Below, piece after piece: positions 16,729 through 25,197 of a stretch of 64,000 bases of DNA. The translations under genes and the position numbers were made by a program. The notes below the pieces were generated by a model. That model was given only the letters and a program-made list of their open reading frames with translations, was not told the DNA's origin and did no database searches. The DNA is from an uncultured Eubacteriaceae bacterium (GTDB taxonomy: Bacteria > Bacillota > Clostridia > Peptostreptococcales > Anaerovoracaceae): assembly GCA_903789635.1 (NCBI GenBank), contig CAIFEY010000004.1:27351-91350 (forward strand), written 5' to 3'. The first letter of the stretch is position 1, and each line of letters opens with the position of its first letter.

Positions 16729-17769
16729 TCAGCGACGGAGATGCAGAAGCGGAGGCAGAGTCTTAAGGAACTCGAGCAGAAACCCGTTGATGCCGAGGTA
16801 GTTGATCCGACCACTGTGGGCGTAGACCAGGTAGCCGCTCTGCACGCCCGGCAGGCGGGCGAGGCTGAAGTTCTGTTCGAACTCGCCGCTGCTGCCGCAG
16901 CCGAGCAGTGAGGCCGCGTCCAGGACGGCGACGCCTTCCGCCGGGTGCTCCGGGTAGAACTCAAGCTCCGCTTCTTTGGTCTTGGCCGACGCGGTCAGGC
17001 GGTACGGGCGGTCGGACGACGGGAAGACGACCGCGTCGCCGATCGGGAGGGACGACTTCACCGAGGCCGCGATGCCGTGCGCGTTCGCCTTGATCTTGGC
17101 GGTGGTCAGGCCGCCTGCCGGGATGCCGAGGTTGAATATCGCGCGGTGCAGATCGCAGTTCTCGATGACCCTGAGCAGGCGCGCGAGCTGCAGGATGTCG
17201 TCGTGGTTGTGCAGCAGGATTCGCTCGAGCAGGCTGTCCTCTCGGGTGTTCAGGTACTGATAGTAGAGGCGGACGCTCTCACCGCCGTCGATCTCGTCGG
17301 CACGGTCGTCGGAGAGGCCCATGTAGACCTCGATGCTCTTCTGCCTGAGCGACGGCAGGACGGTCGGAAGAGGCGAATAATGACGAATCACCTGGTATAA
17401 ATCCAGATCGTAAGGGTCTGCGATTGTCAGGTGATTTTTCTTTGCCCTGGTCTTCAGGAATGGGAGGTCGAACCGCCGGCCGTTGAAGGTGATCACGCAG
17501 TCTACGGTCTTCATGATGGCGTCTGCCTCGCGCAGCAGCTCCGCCTCCTCTTCCAGCGACTCGGCGAACAGCTGAATCGCGTGCAGGACGGGACGCCCGT
17601 CCGCGTCCAATTCCGGCAGGACGAACCCGATCAGGACCGCCTGGTCCTGGTACGGGCGCAGCCCCGTCGTCTCGATGTCGAGCACCGCGCAGCGCGACGC
17701 TCGGAAATACATGTCGAACGCCTTGCTCTGGTACGGTGCCTCGTGTAAATAGTCATCTCTTCTGAGCAT
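16729..17769 (-). CDS. ribonuclease H-like (YprB-type) 3'-5' exonuclease
   Basis: A 346-residue protein with a DEDD exonuclease fold in its first ~200 residues. CAVLDIETTGL holds the first Asp and Glu, ITFNGRRFDLPFL the second Asp, and LLHNHDDILQLARLL the final His/Asp pair. This layout is that of the YprB/RNase H-like family, thought to act on nucleic acids; the substrate is unknown. The C-terminal ~140 residues show no known domain. AGAGGAAAAAAG precedes the start. The gene converges on the PolC-derived gene. Confidence 0.78.
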   Translation of the reverse strand: MLRRDDYLHEAPYQSKAFDMYFRASRCAVLDIETTGLRPYQDQAVLIGFVLPELDADGRPVLHAIQLFAESLEEEAELLREADAIMKTVDCVITFNGRRFDLPFLKTRAKKNHLTIADPYDLDLYQVIRHYSPLPTVLPSLRQKSIEVYMGLSDDRADEIDGGESVRLYYQYLNTREDSLLERILLHNHDDILQLARLLRVIENCDLHRAIFNLGIPAGGLTTAKIKANAHGIAASVKSSLPIGDAVVFPSSDRPYRLTASAKTKEAELEFYPEHPAEGVAVLDAASLLGCGSSGEFEQNFSLARLPGVQSGYLVYAHSGRINYLGINGFLLEFLKTLPPLLHLRR

Positions 17770-18455
17770 TTCTTTTTTCCTCTTATCTATTCTAATCTAT
17801 GCTGATCTATACTGCGGTTATTTTCGATGTTGTCTTTTGTTTTGATTTGTTTGTTTGTTTTCCGCCTGTTTTCACGCGGATTGTCTTCCGGATGTTCTTC
17901 CGGGTTTTCTTCGCCTGCAGTCGTTTACCACCGGCTCCTATCGCTTCGGCAATGGGAAAATACATTAATTTTATTCCCCGCAGAGGCCGTTTTCAGACAG
18001 AATCCGCATCGGTCTGCGGGCGGCTGCGCGGCGGCGGTTTTCCGAAAATTTCGGAAGACATCATGGACGGGAAACAAATTGATTGGTAAAACTTTGTCTA
18101 ACATTATGCCCATGCACAAAAAATGAAAATGGACTGCAGGGAATGCAGTCCATCGTTCAAAAGGGGTATTGGGATTAGAGATTAATGAGGTTATCAGGGG
18201 GATAACCACGAATATTATTATATCCTGACAATTGCTGAATTGCAAGCGTTTGCGGCATGTATCCCAGATCAATTGCATAAATAACCGGGACTAATGGGCA
18301 GAATTTGTACCTTCTGATCATAGAAAAGAACATAATTTTGTGGTAGAATGTGAGTTACAATAACGCGGATCGGTAAAGCACATGGTGGTGCATATCCGAC
18401 AGAATGAAGAGGCATCCCGGAAATTTCCGGATGGATGCAGCAGATGGAGAACATT
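17770..18455. other. 686 bp gap between divergent genes
   Basis: No convincing gene. It holds a T-rich stretch (17780-17930), a perfect hairpin ATGGACTGCA-GGGAA-TGCAGTCCAT (18129-18153) with a T-rich tail on the minus strand, a GGTTATC/GATAACC hairpin near 18189-18208, and the promoter of the Nudix gene. Confidence 0.6.
18341..18349 (+). promoter_or_regulatory. extended -10 promoter of the Nudix/xerD genes
   Basis: TGGTAGAAT (18341-18349) with a weak -35 TAGAAA at 18321-18326 (17 bp spacer). Confidence 0.5.
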
Positions 18456-19040
18456 ATGGTATTCGAAGAGAAAAAGATTAAATCGGAATATATTTACCGC
18501 GGTCACATCCTGAACCTGAGGAAGGACGTCGTGCAGGCGGTCAACGGCGAGGCGAACAGAGAGATCGTCGAGCACCTGCCGGCGGTCGGCATGGCCGCGC
18601 TGAAGAGGAACGGCATGTTCCTGATGGAGCACCAGTTCCGCTACGCGATCGGAGAGGTGAACTTTGAGATCCCTGCCGGCCTGATGGAGGAGGGCGAGGA
18701 CCCGGAGACGTCGTGCGTGCGCGAGCTGCGCGAGGAGACGGGATACACGCCGGAGAAGGTGCGGTTTATGACCAAGTGCTACTCCTCCGCGGGCTTCACG
18801 GACGAGACCTGCTGGATCTTCCTGTGCACCGGACTGCACAAGGGCGAGCGCGACCTGGACGACGACGAGGCGATCGACGTGCTCGAGTTTCCGATCGCGG
18901 AGATGGAGCAGAAGGTCCTCAATGGCGAGGTTCCGGACGTGAAGACGCAGTCCGCGGTCCTGTTCACCGCCGCGCTGATCCGAAGGGGAGACCTGGACGA
19001 CCAGCTGGACGAGGCGGTGCTGAAGCAGTTCGGAAGATAA
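18456..19040 (+). CDS. Nudix hydrolase, ADP-ribose pyrophosphatase type
   Basis: Hydrolyses ADP-ribose or related nucleoside diphosphates. The Nudix box runs from GLMEEGEDPE through SCVRELREETGY, matching GX5EX7REUXEEXGU, with the expected upstream proline-containing strand EIPAGL. ATGs exist at 18435, 18444 and 18456; GGAG lies seven bases before the last, giving 194 residues. xerD follows 55 bases downstream. The same pairing of an ADP-ribose Nudix gene near xerD occurs in other Bacillota. Confidence 0.88.
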   Translation: MVFEEKKIKSEYIYRGHILNLRKDVVQAVNGEANREIVEHLPAVGMAALKRNGMFLMEHQFRYAIGEVNFEIPAGLMEEGEDPETSCVRELREETGYTPEKVRFMTKCYSSAGFTDETCWIFLCTGLHKGERDLDDDEAIDVLEFPIAEMEQKVLNGEVPDVKTQSAVLFTAALIRRGDLDDQLDEAVLKQFGR

Positions 19041-19095
19041 TGACAGCGGCCGCAGAAGGCAGCAGGTAAACGGATTAACGGATAGAGGAAATAGC

Positions 19096-20001
19096 ATGCA
19101 GGAAGAGACGATCATCGAGGAATTTATCGAAGACCTGAAGGAAAAGAAGAATTTGTCAAAAAACACCATGGACGCATACCGCCAGGACCTCCGCCAGTTC
19201 GCGGCGTTCCTCGCGGAGCGCGGCATGGGAACGCTGAAGGAGGCGACCAACACGGGCGTCGTCGCGTACATGCTCGCGCTGAAGAACGAGGGAAAGTCCA
19301 AGTCGACGGTCAACCGCAGGCTCGCGTCCCTCAGGAGCTTCTACCGCAGGCTGCTGGACCGCGGCGAGATCAGGGAGAACCCGGCGGGATCGATCCGGTC
19401 GCCCCGTATCGAGCACAAGCAGATCCAGTACCTGTCGATCCAGGAGATGCAGAAGCTGCTTGAAACGCCGGACGACACGGTCATGGGCGTCCGCGACCGC
19501 GCGATCCTGGAGGTGCTCTACGCGACCGGGATCCGCGTCAGCGAGGCTGTCGAGCTGAAGGTGTCCGATGTCGACCTGCGCATGGGATTCGTGGCCTGCA
19601 GCGGGCAGCACGGGCGTGCGAGGATCGTGCCGATGGGAAAGCCTGCGCAGCGCGCGCTGAAGGCGTACATCGCCGGCTCCAGAAGAGAGCTGATGAAGGA
19701 CGGCGACCCGGACGCCAAGGACGGCATCCTGTTCGTCAACTACCAGGGAAAGCCGTTCTCACGCCAGGGCCTCTGGAAGGTGCTCCGCCACTACGGCGAG
19801 CTCGCCGGCCTGCAGGAGAAGCTGACCCCGCAGTCGATCCGAAACTCGTTCGCGATGCACATGGTCCAGAACGGCATCGACATCAAGTCCCTGCAGGAGC
19901 TGATGGGCCACGAGGACATCACGGCGACCCAGGTCTACTTCGGCAGCACCAGAAAGCGCATCAAAGACGTCTACGACCGCACCCACCCACGTGCCGAGTA
20001 G
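19096..20001 (+). CDS. tyrosine recombinase, XerD-like, with altered active site
   Basis: A 301-residue protein with the SAM-like core-binding domain (about 1-95) and the integrase catalytic domain. Kept catalytic residues are Arg in ATGIRVSEA, Arg in the box II segment PQSIRNSF, His in LMGHEDITA and the Tyr nucleophile in TQVYFG. Two others differ: the hairpin Lys of XerD GKGNKER is Gln in GQHGRAR, and the His of HxxR is Gln (QSIR). By position it looks like the chromosomal XerD, which resolves dimers at dif, but the substitutions make full catalytic function uncertain. GAGG precedes the ATG. Confidence 0.8.
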   Translation: MQEETIIEEFIEDLKEKKNLSKNTMDAYRQDLRQFAAFLAERGMGTLKEATNTGVVAYMLALKNEGKSKSTVNRRLASLRSFYRRLLDRGEIRENPAGSIRSPRIEHKQIQYLSIQEMQKLLETPDDTVMGVRDRAILEVLYATGIRVSEAVELKVSDVDLRMGFVACSGQHGRARIVPMGKPAQRALKAYIAGSRRELMKDGDPDAKDGILFVNYQGKPFSRQGLWKVLRHYGELAGLQEKLTPQSIRNSFAMHMVQNGIDIKSLQELMGHEDITATQVYFGSTRKRIKDVYDRTHPRAE

Positions 20002-20043
20002 CGTCCTTTCGGACAAAGTCACAACTTCACATCGTTTACGAAC

Positions 20044-20089
20044 GCCCTGATGGAAGGAGGAGAATCTCCGCGCCGTCGGGGCATTTTTT
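20044..20089 (+). terminator. terminator of the Nudix-xerD transcript
   Basis: GCCCTGATGG pairs (with G-T pairs) with CCGTCGGGGC around an inner GGAG/CTCC stem, followed by six T. Confidence 0.75.
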
Positions 20090-20132
20090 GAACAAAATTA
20101 TTTATTTTCATCGTGATTCCAGCGTATGGAGA

Positions 20133-20180
20133 GGGGCTGAAATAAATGAACCTGCATTTTTCACACCCCCTTTTAGGGGG
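20133..20180. repeat. hairpin related to the terminator at 6443-6486
   Basis: GGGGCTGAAATAAATGAACC then TGCATTTTTCACACCCCC matches the 6449-6486 hairpin at roughly 30 of 37 positions, including the shared loop ATGAACC(A/T)GCATTTT. It is followed at once by a CCCCC-TTTTA-GGGGG hairpin. Confidence 0.65.
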
Positions 20181-20270
20181 TAAGTGGCGCGCCCACAAAT
20201 TACATTGCATGAGCTTGTATACAATTGTGGCATGTGCATAATGTAGAACATTGTGCAAAATAAGTACATG

Positions 20271-20290
20271 AATAAACAATTTTGTTTATT
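20271..20290. promoter_or_regulatory. operator palindrome 1 (overlaps -35)
   Basis: AATAAACAA-TT-TTGTTTATT, nine-base perfect arms. The 3' arm runs into the TTGACA hexamer of the module promoter. A second site with the same TAAACAA-2-TTGTT core lies 57 bp downstream. Confidence 0.7.
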
Positions 20291-20316
20291 GACAACCGGC
20301 GGAACACGGCTATAAT
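20289..20316 (+). promoter_or_regulatory. strong promoter of the PLP enzyme/symporter module
   Basis: TTGACA (20289-20294), 16 bp spacer, TATAAT (20311-20316): both hexamers are perfect, and the operator palindromes lie on either side. Confidence 0.8.
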
Positions 20317-20327
20317 TTGTATTGTAC

Positions 20328-20347
20328 GATAAACAAAATTGTTCGTG
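20328..20347. promoter_or_regulatory. operator palindrome 2 (downstream of start site)
   Basis: GATAAACAA-AA-TTGTT shares the core of the first palindrome. An extra half-site (AAATAAACAA) follows at about 20349. Binding by the RpiR-family regulator encoded at 23353 is a reasonable guess. Confidence 0.6.
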
Positions 20348-20521
20348 AAATAAACAACACAAACAATTAGGTTCATATATTCCGTGCAGCGAAAATTTTC
20401 GCAGCAGAATAGAACATCAACGTTTTCAGAAGTATCCACAACTTCAACAAACAACATCATCATCATTTCATTCAATCAGCTGCATCGATTAATTTTTAAG
20501 CAGATATTTGGAGGTAATCAC

Positions 20522-21817
20522 ATGGCTTACGAAAAAGGACTCCTGTTCGATAAGGATTTCCAGGAATCACTGAAGGCAAAGTTCTGCTACGCGGACGCCG
20601 ACCCGAAAACGGGGAAGAGAATCTTCCTTGACAATTCCGGCGGATCACTCAGACTGAAGGCGGCCGTAGAGGCTAAGGCAGCAGTCGAGGAGTATCCGGA
20701 CTGTCCGGAGAGGTATCATGAGCGTTCCCTTTGGCTCAAGGGCATGGTAAACGAGGGCACCAGAGAGATGCTCGAGTATATGTTCAACGCAGATCCGGGC
20801 GAGGGCGCACTCATGACGGAGCTCTCCGCTTCCCAGACGATGTTCCAGATGGTCGAGATCATCCTGAGAAACGTCAAGTGGGGAAAGAACGTCGTCGTCT
20901 CCGCCCTGGAGCACCCGTCCGCATTCGACTCCGTTCAGTACTACTGCGAGAAGACGGGAAGAGAGATGCGTGTCGCCCACATCGATCCGGCAAACGGCCA
21001 GATCACCACGGACGAGATCAAGAGGCTCGTGGACAAGGACACGGTCATGCTCAGCGTCATGTCCGCCTCCAACATCTCCGGCATCGTCATGGACATGGAG
21101 GCGATCTGCAAGGCGGCGAGGGAGATCAACCCGAAAATCTACATTGTTTCCGATGCCGTCCAGCACGCGCCGCACATGGCGATGGACGTCAAGGCGACGG
21201 GAATCGACGCGATGAACTTTGCCCCTTACAAGTTCTTCGGCGTAAGAGGCTGCGGATACGCGTACCTGTCCGAGAGAGTCGCGCACATGTCCCACCACAA
21301 GCTGCTCGCCAAGGATCCTAAGGTGTTCGAGCTCGGAACTCCTGCCCCGGGAAACTTCGCCGCAATGATGGCCGTCATCGACTACGTCGCGGAAATCGGC
21401 GCTCACTTCATCAAGTCCGAGGATAAGAAGGAGCTCTTCCGCGAGGGAATGAACAGAATCCACCTCCAGGAGAGGGCGCTCCTCGTAAGACTGCTCGAGG
21501 GAACGGACGAGGTTCCGGGACTCAGGCACATCCCGGGCGTTCAGCTGTACATGGACGTGGACGAATTCGAGGGAAGAGACCTGATCGGCTGCTACCTGAT
21601 CAACGGAATCGCGTCCGACAAGCTCGTAGAGGAGTATCAGGCCAAGGGCATCACCGTCTGCGAGAGAGCGGCGGATTCCCTCTATTCCAAGAGAATCGTC
21701 AAGGAAATCGGAGCAGACAAGGGCGTAATCCGCGTATCCCCGATGCACTGCCAGGGAACGGACGACGTCGACGCGTTCCTGAAGATCACGGCAGAGATCG
21801 CAGCGAGATACAATTAG
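20522..21817 (+). CDS. class V aminotransferase-fold PLP enzyme
   Basis: A 431-residue fold-type I PLP enzyme of the cysteine desulfurase/selenocysteine lyase/isopenicillin N epimerase group. LEHPSAFDS carries the PLP-stacking His, SDAVQHAPH the Asp/Gln that contact PLP, and FAPYKFFGVRG the Schiff-base Lys. The C-terminal desulfurase loop is not of the usual RxGxHCA form; cysteines occur in TVCERAAD and SPMHCQGT. The reaction is unknown; C-S bond cleavage or transamination fits best. The start has TTGGAGGTAAT before it; an upstream in-frame extension is untranslated leader. It heads the symporter/RpiR/TSUP module. Confidence 0.8.
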   Translation: MAYEKGLLFDKDFQESLKAKFCYADADPKTGKRIFLDNSGGSLRLKAAVEAKAAVEEYPDCPERYHERSLWLKGMVNEGTREMLEYMFNADPGEGALMTELSASQTMFQMVEIILRNVKWGKNVVVSALEHPSAFDSVQYYCEKTGREMRVAHIDPANGQITTDEIKRLVDKDTVMLSVMSASNISGIVMDMEAICKAAREINPKIYIVSDAVQHAPHMAMDVKATGIDAMNFAPYKFFGVRGCGYAYLSERVAHMSHHKLLAKDPKVFELGTPAPGNFAAMMAVIDYVAEIGAHFIKSEDKKELFREGMNRIHLQERALLVRLLEGTDEVPGLRHIPGVQLYMDVDEFEGRDLIGCYLINGIASDKLVEEYQAKGITVCERAADSLYSKRIVKEIGADKGVIRVSPMHCQGTDDVDAFLKITAEIAARYN

Positions 21818-21986
21818 TGAGACAAAGCCGCAGCGTGGGCCGCAGTTCACGGTCCTGCTGGAGGCTGGTATTCATGGAAAAGATTTATTTTGGCTGAAAA
21901 GCCATGGAATAATCACGCGGGCGGTCCTGAAGAGGCGGCGCCCGCACACAAAAGCGTAAGAAAGAATTTATTTTAGGTGAAATCAA

Positions 21987-23234
21987 ATGACTAAGGAAAA
22001 GAAGAAACTGGGTCTCGGTATGAAGATCCTCATCGGCATCGCAGTCGGTCTCATTATCGGTTTTGTATCCCCTTCCGCAGCGGAGGCCCTCTCACCGCTC
22101 GGAACAATCTTCCTGAGAATGTTGAAGATGCTGATCGTTCCTCTGGTATTCTTCAGCATCACGGCTGGAATCACCAAGATGGGTGACGTCAAGCAGCTCG
22201 TTTCGGTAGGACTCCGATTCGTCGTATACATCCTCATCACTTCCGGAATTGCCGCCGCATTCGGAACGGTCGGCGGACTCCTCTCCGGCGCAGGCAACGG
22301 AACAACCGAGTTTCTGAAGGCCGGCGCGCACGTGCAGAAGCAGAGCTTCAGCTTCATCGACAGCGTCATCAGCTGGTTCCCGGAGAATATCGTCGACGCG
22401 ATGGTTCAGCAGAACATGCTCCAGATCATCGTATTCTGCATCTTCTTAGGCGTCGCACTCCTGTACCTCGGCGAGAAGGCGCACACCGTCATCGACCTGA
22501 TCAACCAGGGCTCGGACGTCATGCTGAAGATCACGGACTTCGTCATGGCTTACTCTCCGATCGGCATCGGATCGCTGATGGCCACGATGGTATCCACGAT
22601 CTCCGGCGCCACAGTCAAGGACGTCATCATCCTGATCGGAGCTGACTACGTCATCTGCATCGGCATGCTGGTCATCGCTTACCCGCTGATCATCAAGCTG
22701 TTCGCAAGGCTTCCGGTCATGAAGTTCTTCCGGAAGATCACTGAGCCGATGATCGTCGCGATCTCCACGACATCCTCCGCCGCTACGCTTCCTGTATCGC
22801 TGAAGGTTGCCCGCGAGAAGCTCGGAATCCCGGAGAACATCTTCGGATTCACCCTCCCGCTCGGAAACACCTGCGGAATGAACGGATTCGCCGTGTTCAT
22901 CGGACTCGCCTGCGTATTCTGCTCCCACATCTACGGAATGCCGATCACGTTCTCCAAGATGTGCATCTACATCTTCCTCGGCATTGTCCTCTCAGTAGGA
23001 GCCGCCGGCGTCAAAGGCGCAGGAATCGTCATGTCGACCGTCCTGCTGCAGGCGATCGGAATGCCGCTCACCGTTATCCCGATCTTCGCGGCGATCTGGC
23101 CGGCAATCGACCCGATCCACACGCTGCTTAACAACACCTCTGACCTGATCGGTACAGCGGTAGTCGCGAGACAGCTCAAGAAGATGGACATGGATGTGTT
23201 CGAAAAGAAGGAAAAGATGGTCTCCGCGGAATAG
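21987..23234 (+). CDS. DAACS-family Na+(H+):amino acid/dicarboxylate symporter
   Basis: Elevator-type secondary transporter, 415 residues, with the family's eight helices and two hairpin loops. The HP1 serine-rich motif TTSSAATLP is intact. The TM7 motif NMDGT, which carries Na+ ligands, reads GMNGF here. In TM8 (DPIHTLLNNTSDL) the Arg that binds the side-chain carboxylate in aspartate/glutamate transporters is His. The substrate may therefore be a neutral or sulfur-containing amino acid rather than aspartate or glutamate. AGGTGA precedes the ATG, 170 bases after the PLP enzyme gene. Confidence 0.85.
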   Translation: MTKEKKKLGLGMKILIGIAVGLIIGFVSPSAAEALSPLGTIFLRMLKMLIVPLVFFSITAGITKMGDVKQLVSVGLRFVVYILITSGIAAAFGTVGGLLSGAGNGTTEFLKAGAHVQKQSFSFIDSVISWFPENIVDAMVQQNMLQIIVFCIFLGVALLYLGEKAHTVIDLINQGSDVMLKITDFVMAYSPIGIGSLMATMVSTISGATVKDVIILIGADYVICIGMLVIAYPLIIKLFARLPVMKFFRKITEPMIVAISTTSSAATLPVSLKVAREKLGIPENIFGFTLPLGNTCGMNGFAVFIGLACVFCSHIYGMPITFSKMCIYIFLGIVLSVGAAGVKGAGIVMSTVLLQAIGMPLTVIPIFAAIWPAIDPIHTLLNNTSDLIGTAVVARQLKKMDMDVFEKKEKMVSAE

Positions 23235-23269
23235 AAAATCGAAGGAATACCCTTAAAATAACCTCATCG

Positions 23270-23301
23270 GAGCTCTGGCAGTTGCATAATTGCCGGAGCT
23301 C
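23270..23301 (+). other. hairpin between the symporter and regulator genes
   Basis: GAGCTCTGGCA pairs with TGCCGGAGCTC; no T tract follows. It may lower transcription of the downstream regulator genes or stabilise the upstream mRNA. Confidence 0.45.
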
Positions 23302-23352
23302 TCGTAAAATAAGGTATAAACATTTTTGTGCAATTTAACAGAGGGTATGAAC

Positions 23353-24216
23353 ATGACATCGAAATTCCAGGAACTGATCAGGGACGTTAAACTGACAAAG
23401 TCGGAGAAGGCTCTGGCCGACTACATCATTTCTAATTTCAGGGACATCTGCTTCCTGACATCGACGGAGCTCGCCGAGAAGGTCGGCATCAGCCATTCCT
23501 CGGTGATCCGGTTCGCGAAGGATCTCGGCTTCAAGGGCTACACAGCCTTTCAGGACGAGATGAGAAAGGCATACGACGAATACCTGAAGACGCACGACGA
23601 GGCGGCGACCGTTCCTCTCGAGAAGCTGCACAAGAGCCTCGACAAGCTGTCCACGGATAACCTGGTGGAGGCGCTCAAGGGGACGACCCTGCGGAACCTG
23701 CATTACACCGTCATGAACAACGCGCAGGAGAACATCGAGGCGGCGGCGAGGGCCCTGGTCGATGCGAACATGAAATACATCATCGGATACCGAGGCTGCG
23801 CCGGCGTCGCAAGCTTCCTGGAGATCATGCTCCGGGACACCCTGCCGCACGTATTCGCGAATGGCTCGGCATCCCTGAATTCGTTCGACTTCCTGTCCGA
23901 CATCTCGGAGAAGGACGCGCTTCTCATCATCACGTATCCGAGATACAACAAGGAGGCGTTCCTGTCCGCGCAGCTCGCGAAGGAGCGCGGCGCATCGGTC
24001 ATCGTCATGACGGACTCCCTGACCGCGCCCGTCTGCGAGTACGCCGATCAGGTCCTGCTGTCAGACGTCGACTCGCTCGCATTCTTCAACTCGATGGTCG
24101 CGCCGATGTTCCTCGCGGAATGGCTGTGCGACTACGTCGCCAAGATCGTCGAGAAGGGCAACGAAGGCAAGCTGAAACTCATCGATAAGTACACAAGGAT
24201 CACAGAAAGCTATTAA
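23353..24216 (+). CDS. MurR/RpiR-family transcriptional regulator
   Basis: A 287-residue regulator with an N-terminal RpiR helix-turn-helix (about 1-77, including TSTELAEKVGISHSSVIRFAKDLGFKG in two parts) and a C-terminal SIS domain (about 115-260) that usually senses phosphosugars or similar ligands. The frame opens at a TTG at 23326, but AGAGGG is seven bases before the ATG at 23353, chosen here. It lies after the symporter gene and two bases before the TSUP gene. It is the natural candidate to bind the palindromes at 20271-20347. Confidence 0.85.
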   Translation: MTSKFQELIRDVKLTKSEKALADYIISNFRDICFLTSTELAEKVGISHSSVIRFAKDLGFKGYTAFQDEMRKAYDEYLKTHDEAATVPLEKLHKSLDKLSTDNLVEALKGTTLRNLHYTVMNNAQENIEAAARALVDANMKYIIGYRGCAGVASFLEIMLRDTLPHVFANGSASLNSFDFLSDISEKDALLIITYPRYNKEAFLSAQLAKERGASVIVMTDSLTAPVCEYADQVLLSDVDSLAFFNSMVAPMFLAEWLCDYVAKIVEKGNEGKLKLIDKYTRITESY

Positions 24217-24218
24217 AT

Positions 24219-24935
24219 ATGACTATTACATGGTTAACCTACCTCATCGTCTGCCCGCTGGTCTTCCTGGGCGGGTTCGTCGACGCCATCGCGGGCGGCG
24301 GCGGACTGATCTCGCTGCCGGCGTACATGATCGCCGGACTGCCCCCGCACTACGCGATCGGGACGAACAAGCTCAGCGCGGCAATGGGTACGACGCTGGC
24401 GACCGTCAGGCTCGGCATCAGCGGGTATATCCCGTGGAAGCCGGCGATTCCCTGCGTGATCGCGGCCCTCGGCGGATCCACGCTCGGGGCCAACATCGCG
24501 CTCCTCGTCAGTGCACACATCTTCACGCTGATCATGGTCGTGATTATTCCCATCACGGCCTTCTACGTGTTCCGGGACCGCTCGATGGGCGAAGACCCGG
24601 AGCCGATCCCGGAAGTCCGCATGATCATCCGCGCCGTCATCGTCGCCTTCATCATCGGCATCTACGACGGGTTCTACGGGCCGGGAACCAGGACCTTCTT
24701 GATCCTGCTGCTCTCCGGTTTTGCGCACATGAAGCTCGCCGAGTCCAACGGGATCGCCAAGTCCATCAACCTGGCGACGAACATCGGCTCCCTCGTCGTA
24801 TTCCTGACCAGCGGCAAGACCCTTATCATGCTCGGCGTGAGCCTGTTCATGGGAAAGGGCAGCAGGATCGTCAAGCCGATCATGATCATCGTCCTGGCTC
24901 TGTTCTTCATCAAGGTCATCACCGAGCTGGTGTGA
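24219..24935 (+). CDS. TSUP-family membrane exporter (TauE/SafE)
   Basis: A 238-residue membrane protein with about seven helices and the family's paired GGG.I..P and N-terminal GFVDAIAGGGG motif (about 17-27). TSUP proteins export sulfite, sulfoacetate or other small anions. It starts two bases after the regulator's stop codon, so it is translationally linked. Together with a C-S-lyase-type PLP enzyme and an amino acid symporter it suggests removal of sulfite or a sulfonate as waste. The ion is not proven by sequence. Confidence 0.83.
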   Translation: MTITWLTYLIVCPLVFLGGFVDAIAGGGGLISLPAYMIAGLPPHYAIGTNKLSAAMGTTLATVRLGISGYIPWKPAIPCVIAALGGSTLGANIALLVSAHIFTLIMVVIIPITAFYVFRDRSMGEDPEPIPEVRMIIRAVIVAFIIGIYDGFYGPGTRTFLILLLSGFAHMKLAESNGIAKSINLATNIGSLVVFLTSGKTLIMLGVSLFMGKGSRIVKPIMIIVLALFFIKVITELV

Positions 24936-25077
24936 TCGAGCGGGCACGGCAAAACCGACGGCGCACGCTCCGGTAATCCGGGCGTTCGGAAGGCTTGGCA
25001 TCAGCGTGGGTGCCTCCCTGATCGTATTAATTTTGTCAAATCAACGGGAAAAATCGCGTGTGCGAAGCAAGTTTTCC

Positions 25078-25106
25078 TTGCAATGCGGGGCTCCGAAGGG
25101 TATAAT
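25078..25106 (+). promoter_or_regulatory. rplS promoter and leader
   Basis: TTGCAA (25078-25083), 17 bp spacer, perfect TATAAT (25101-25106). The GC-rich leader of about 85 bases up to rplS is where Bacillota carry the autoregulatory L19 leader structure; I see pairing potential but did not confirm the consensus. Confidence 0.65.
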
Positions 25107-25197
25107 ATTCGGGTATGACGGGCGTTCCTCTGGATGCGCGGCGGGGCCGCACAGCAATCATCGTAAGAACGTCTAAGCTGAAGGGAGTTACAAGAAG

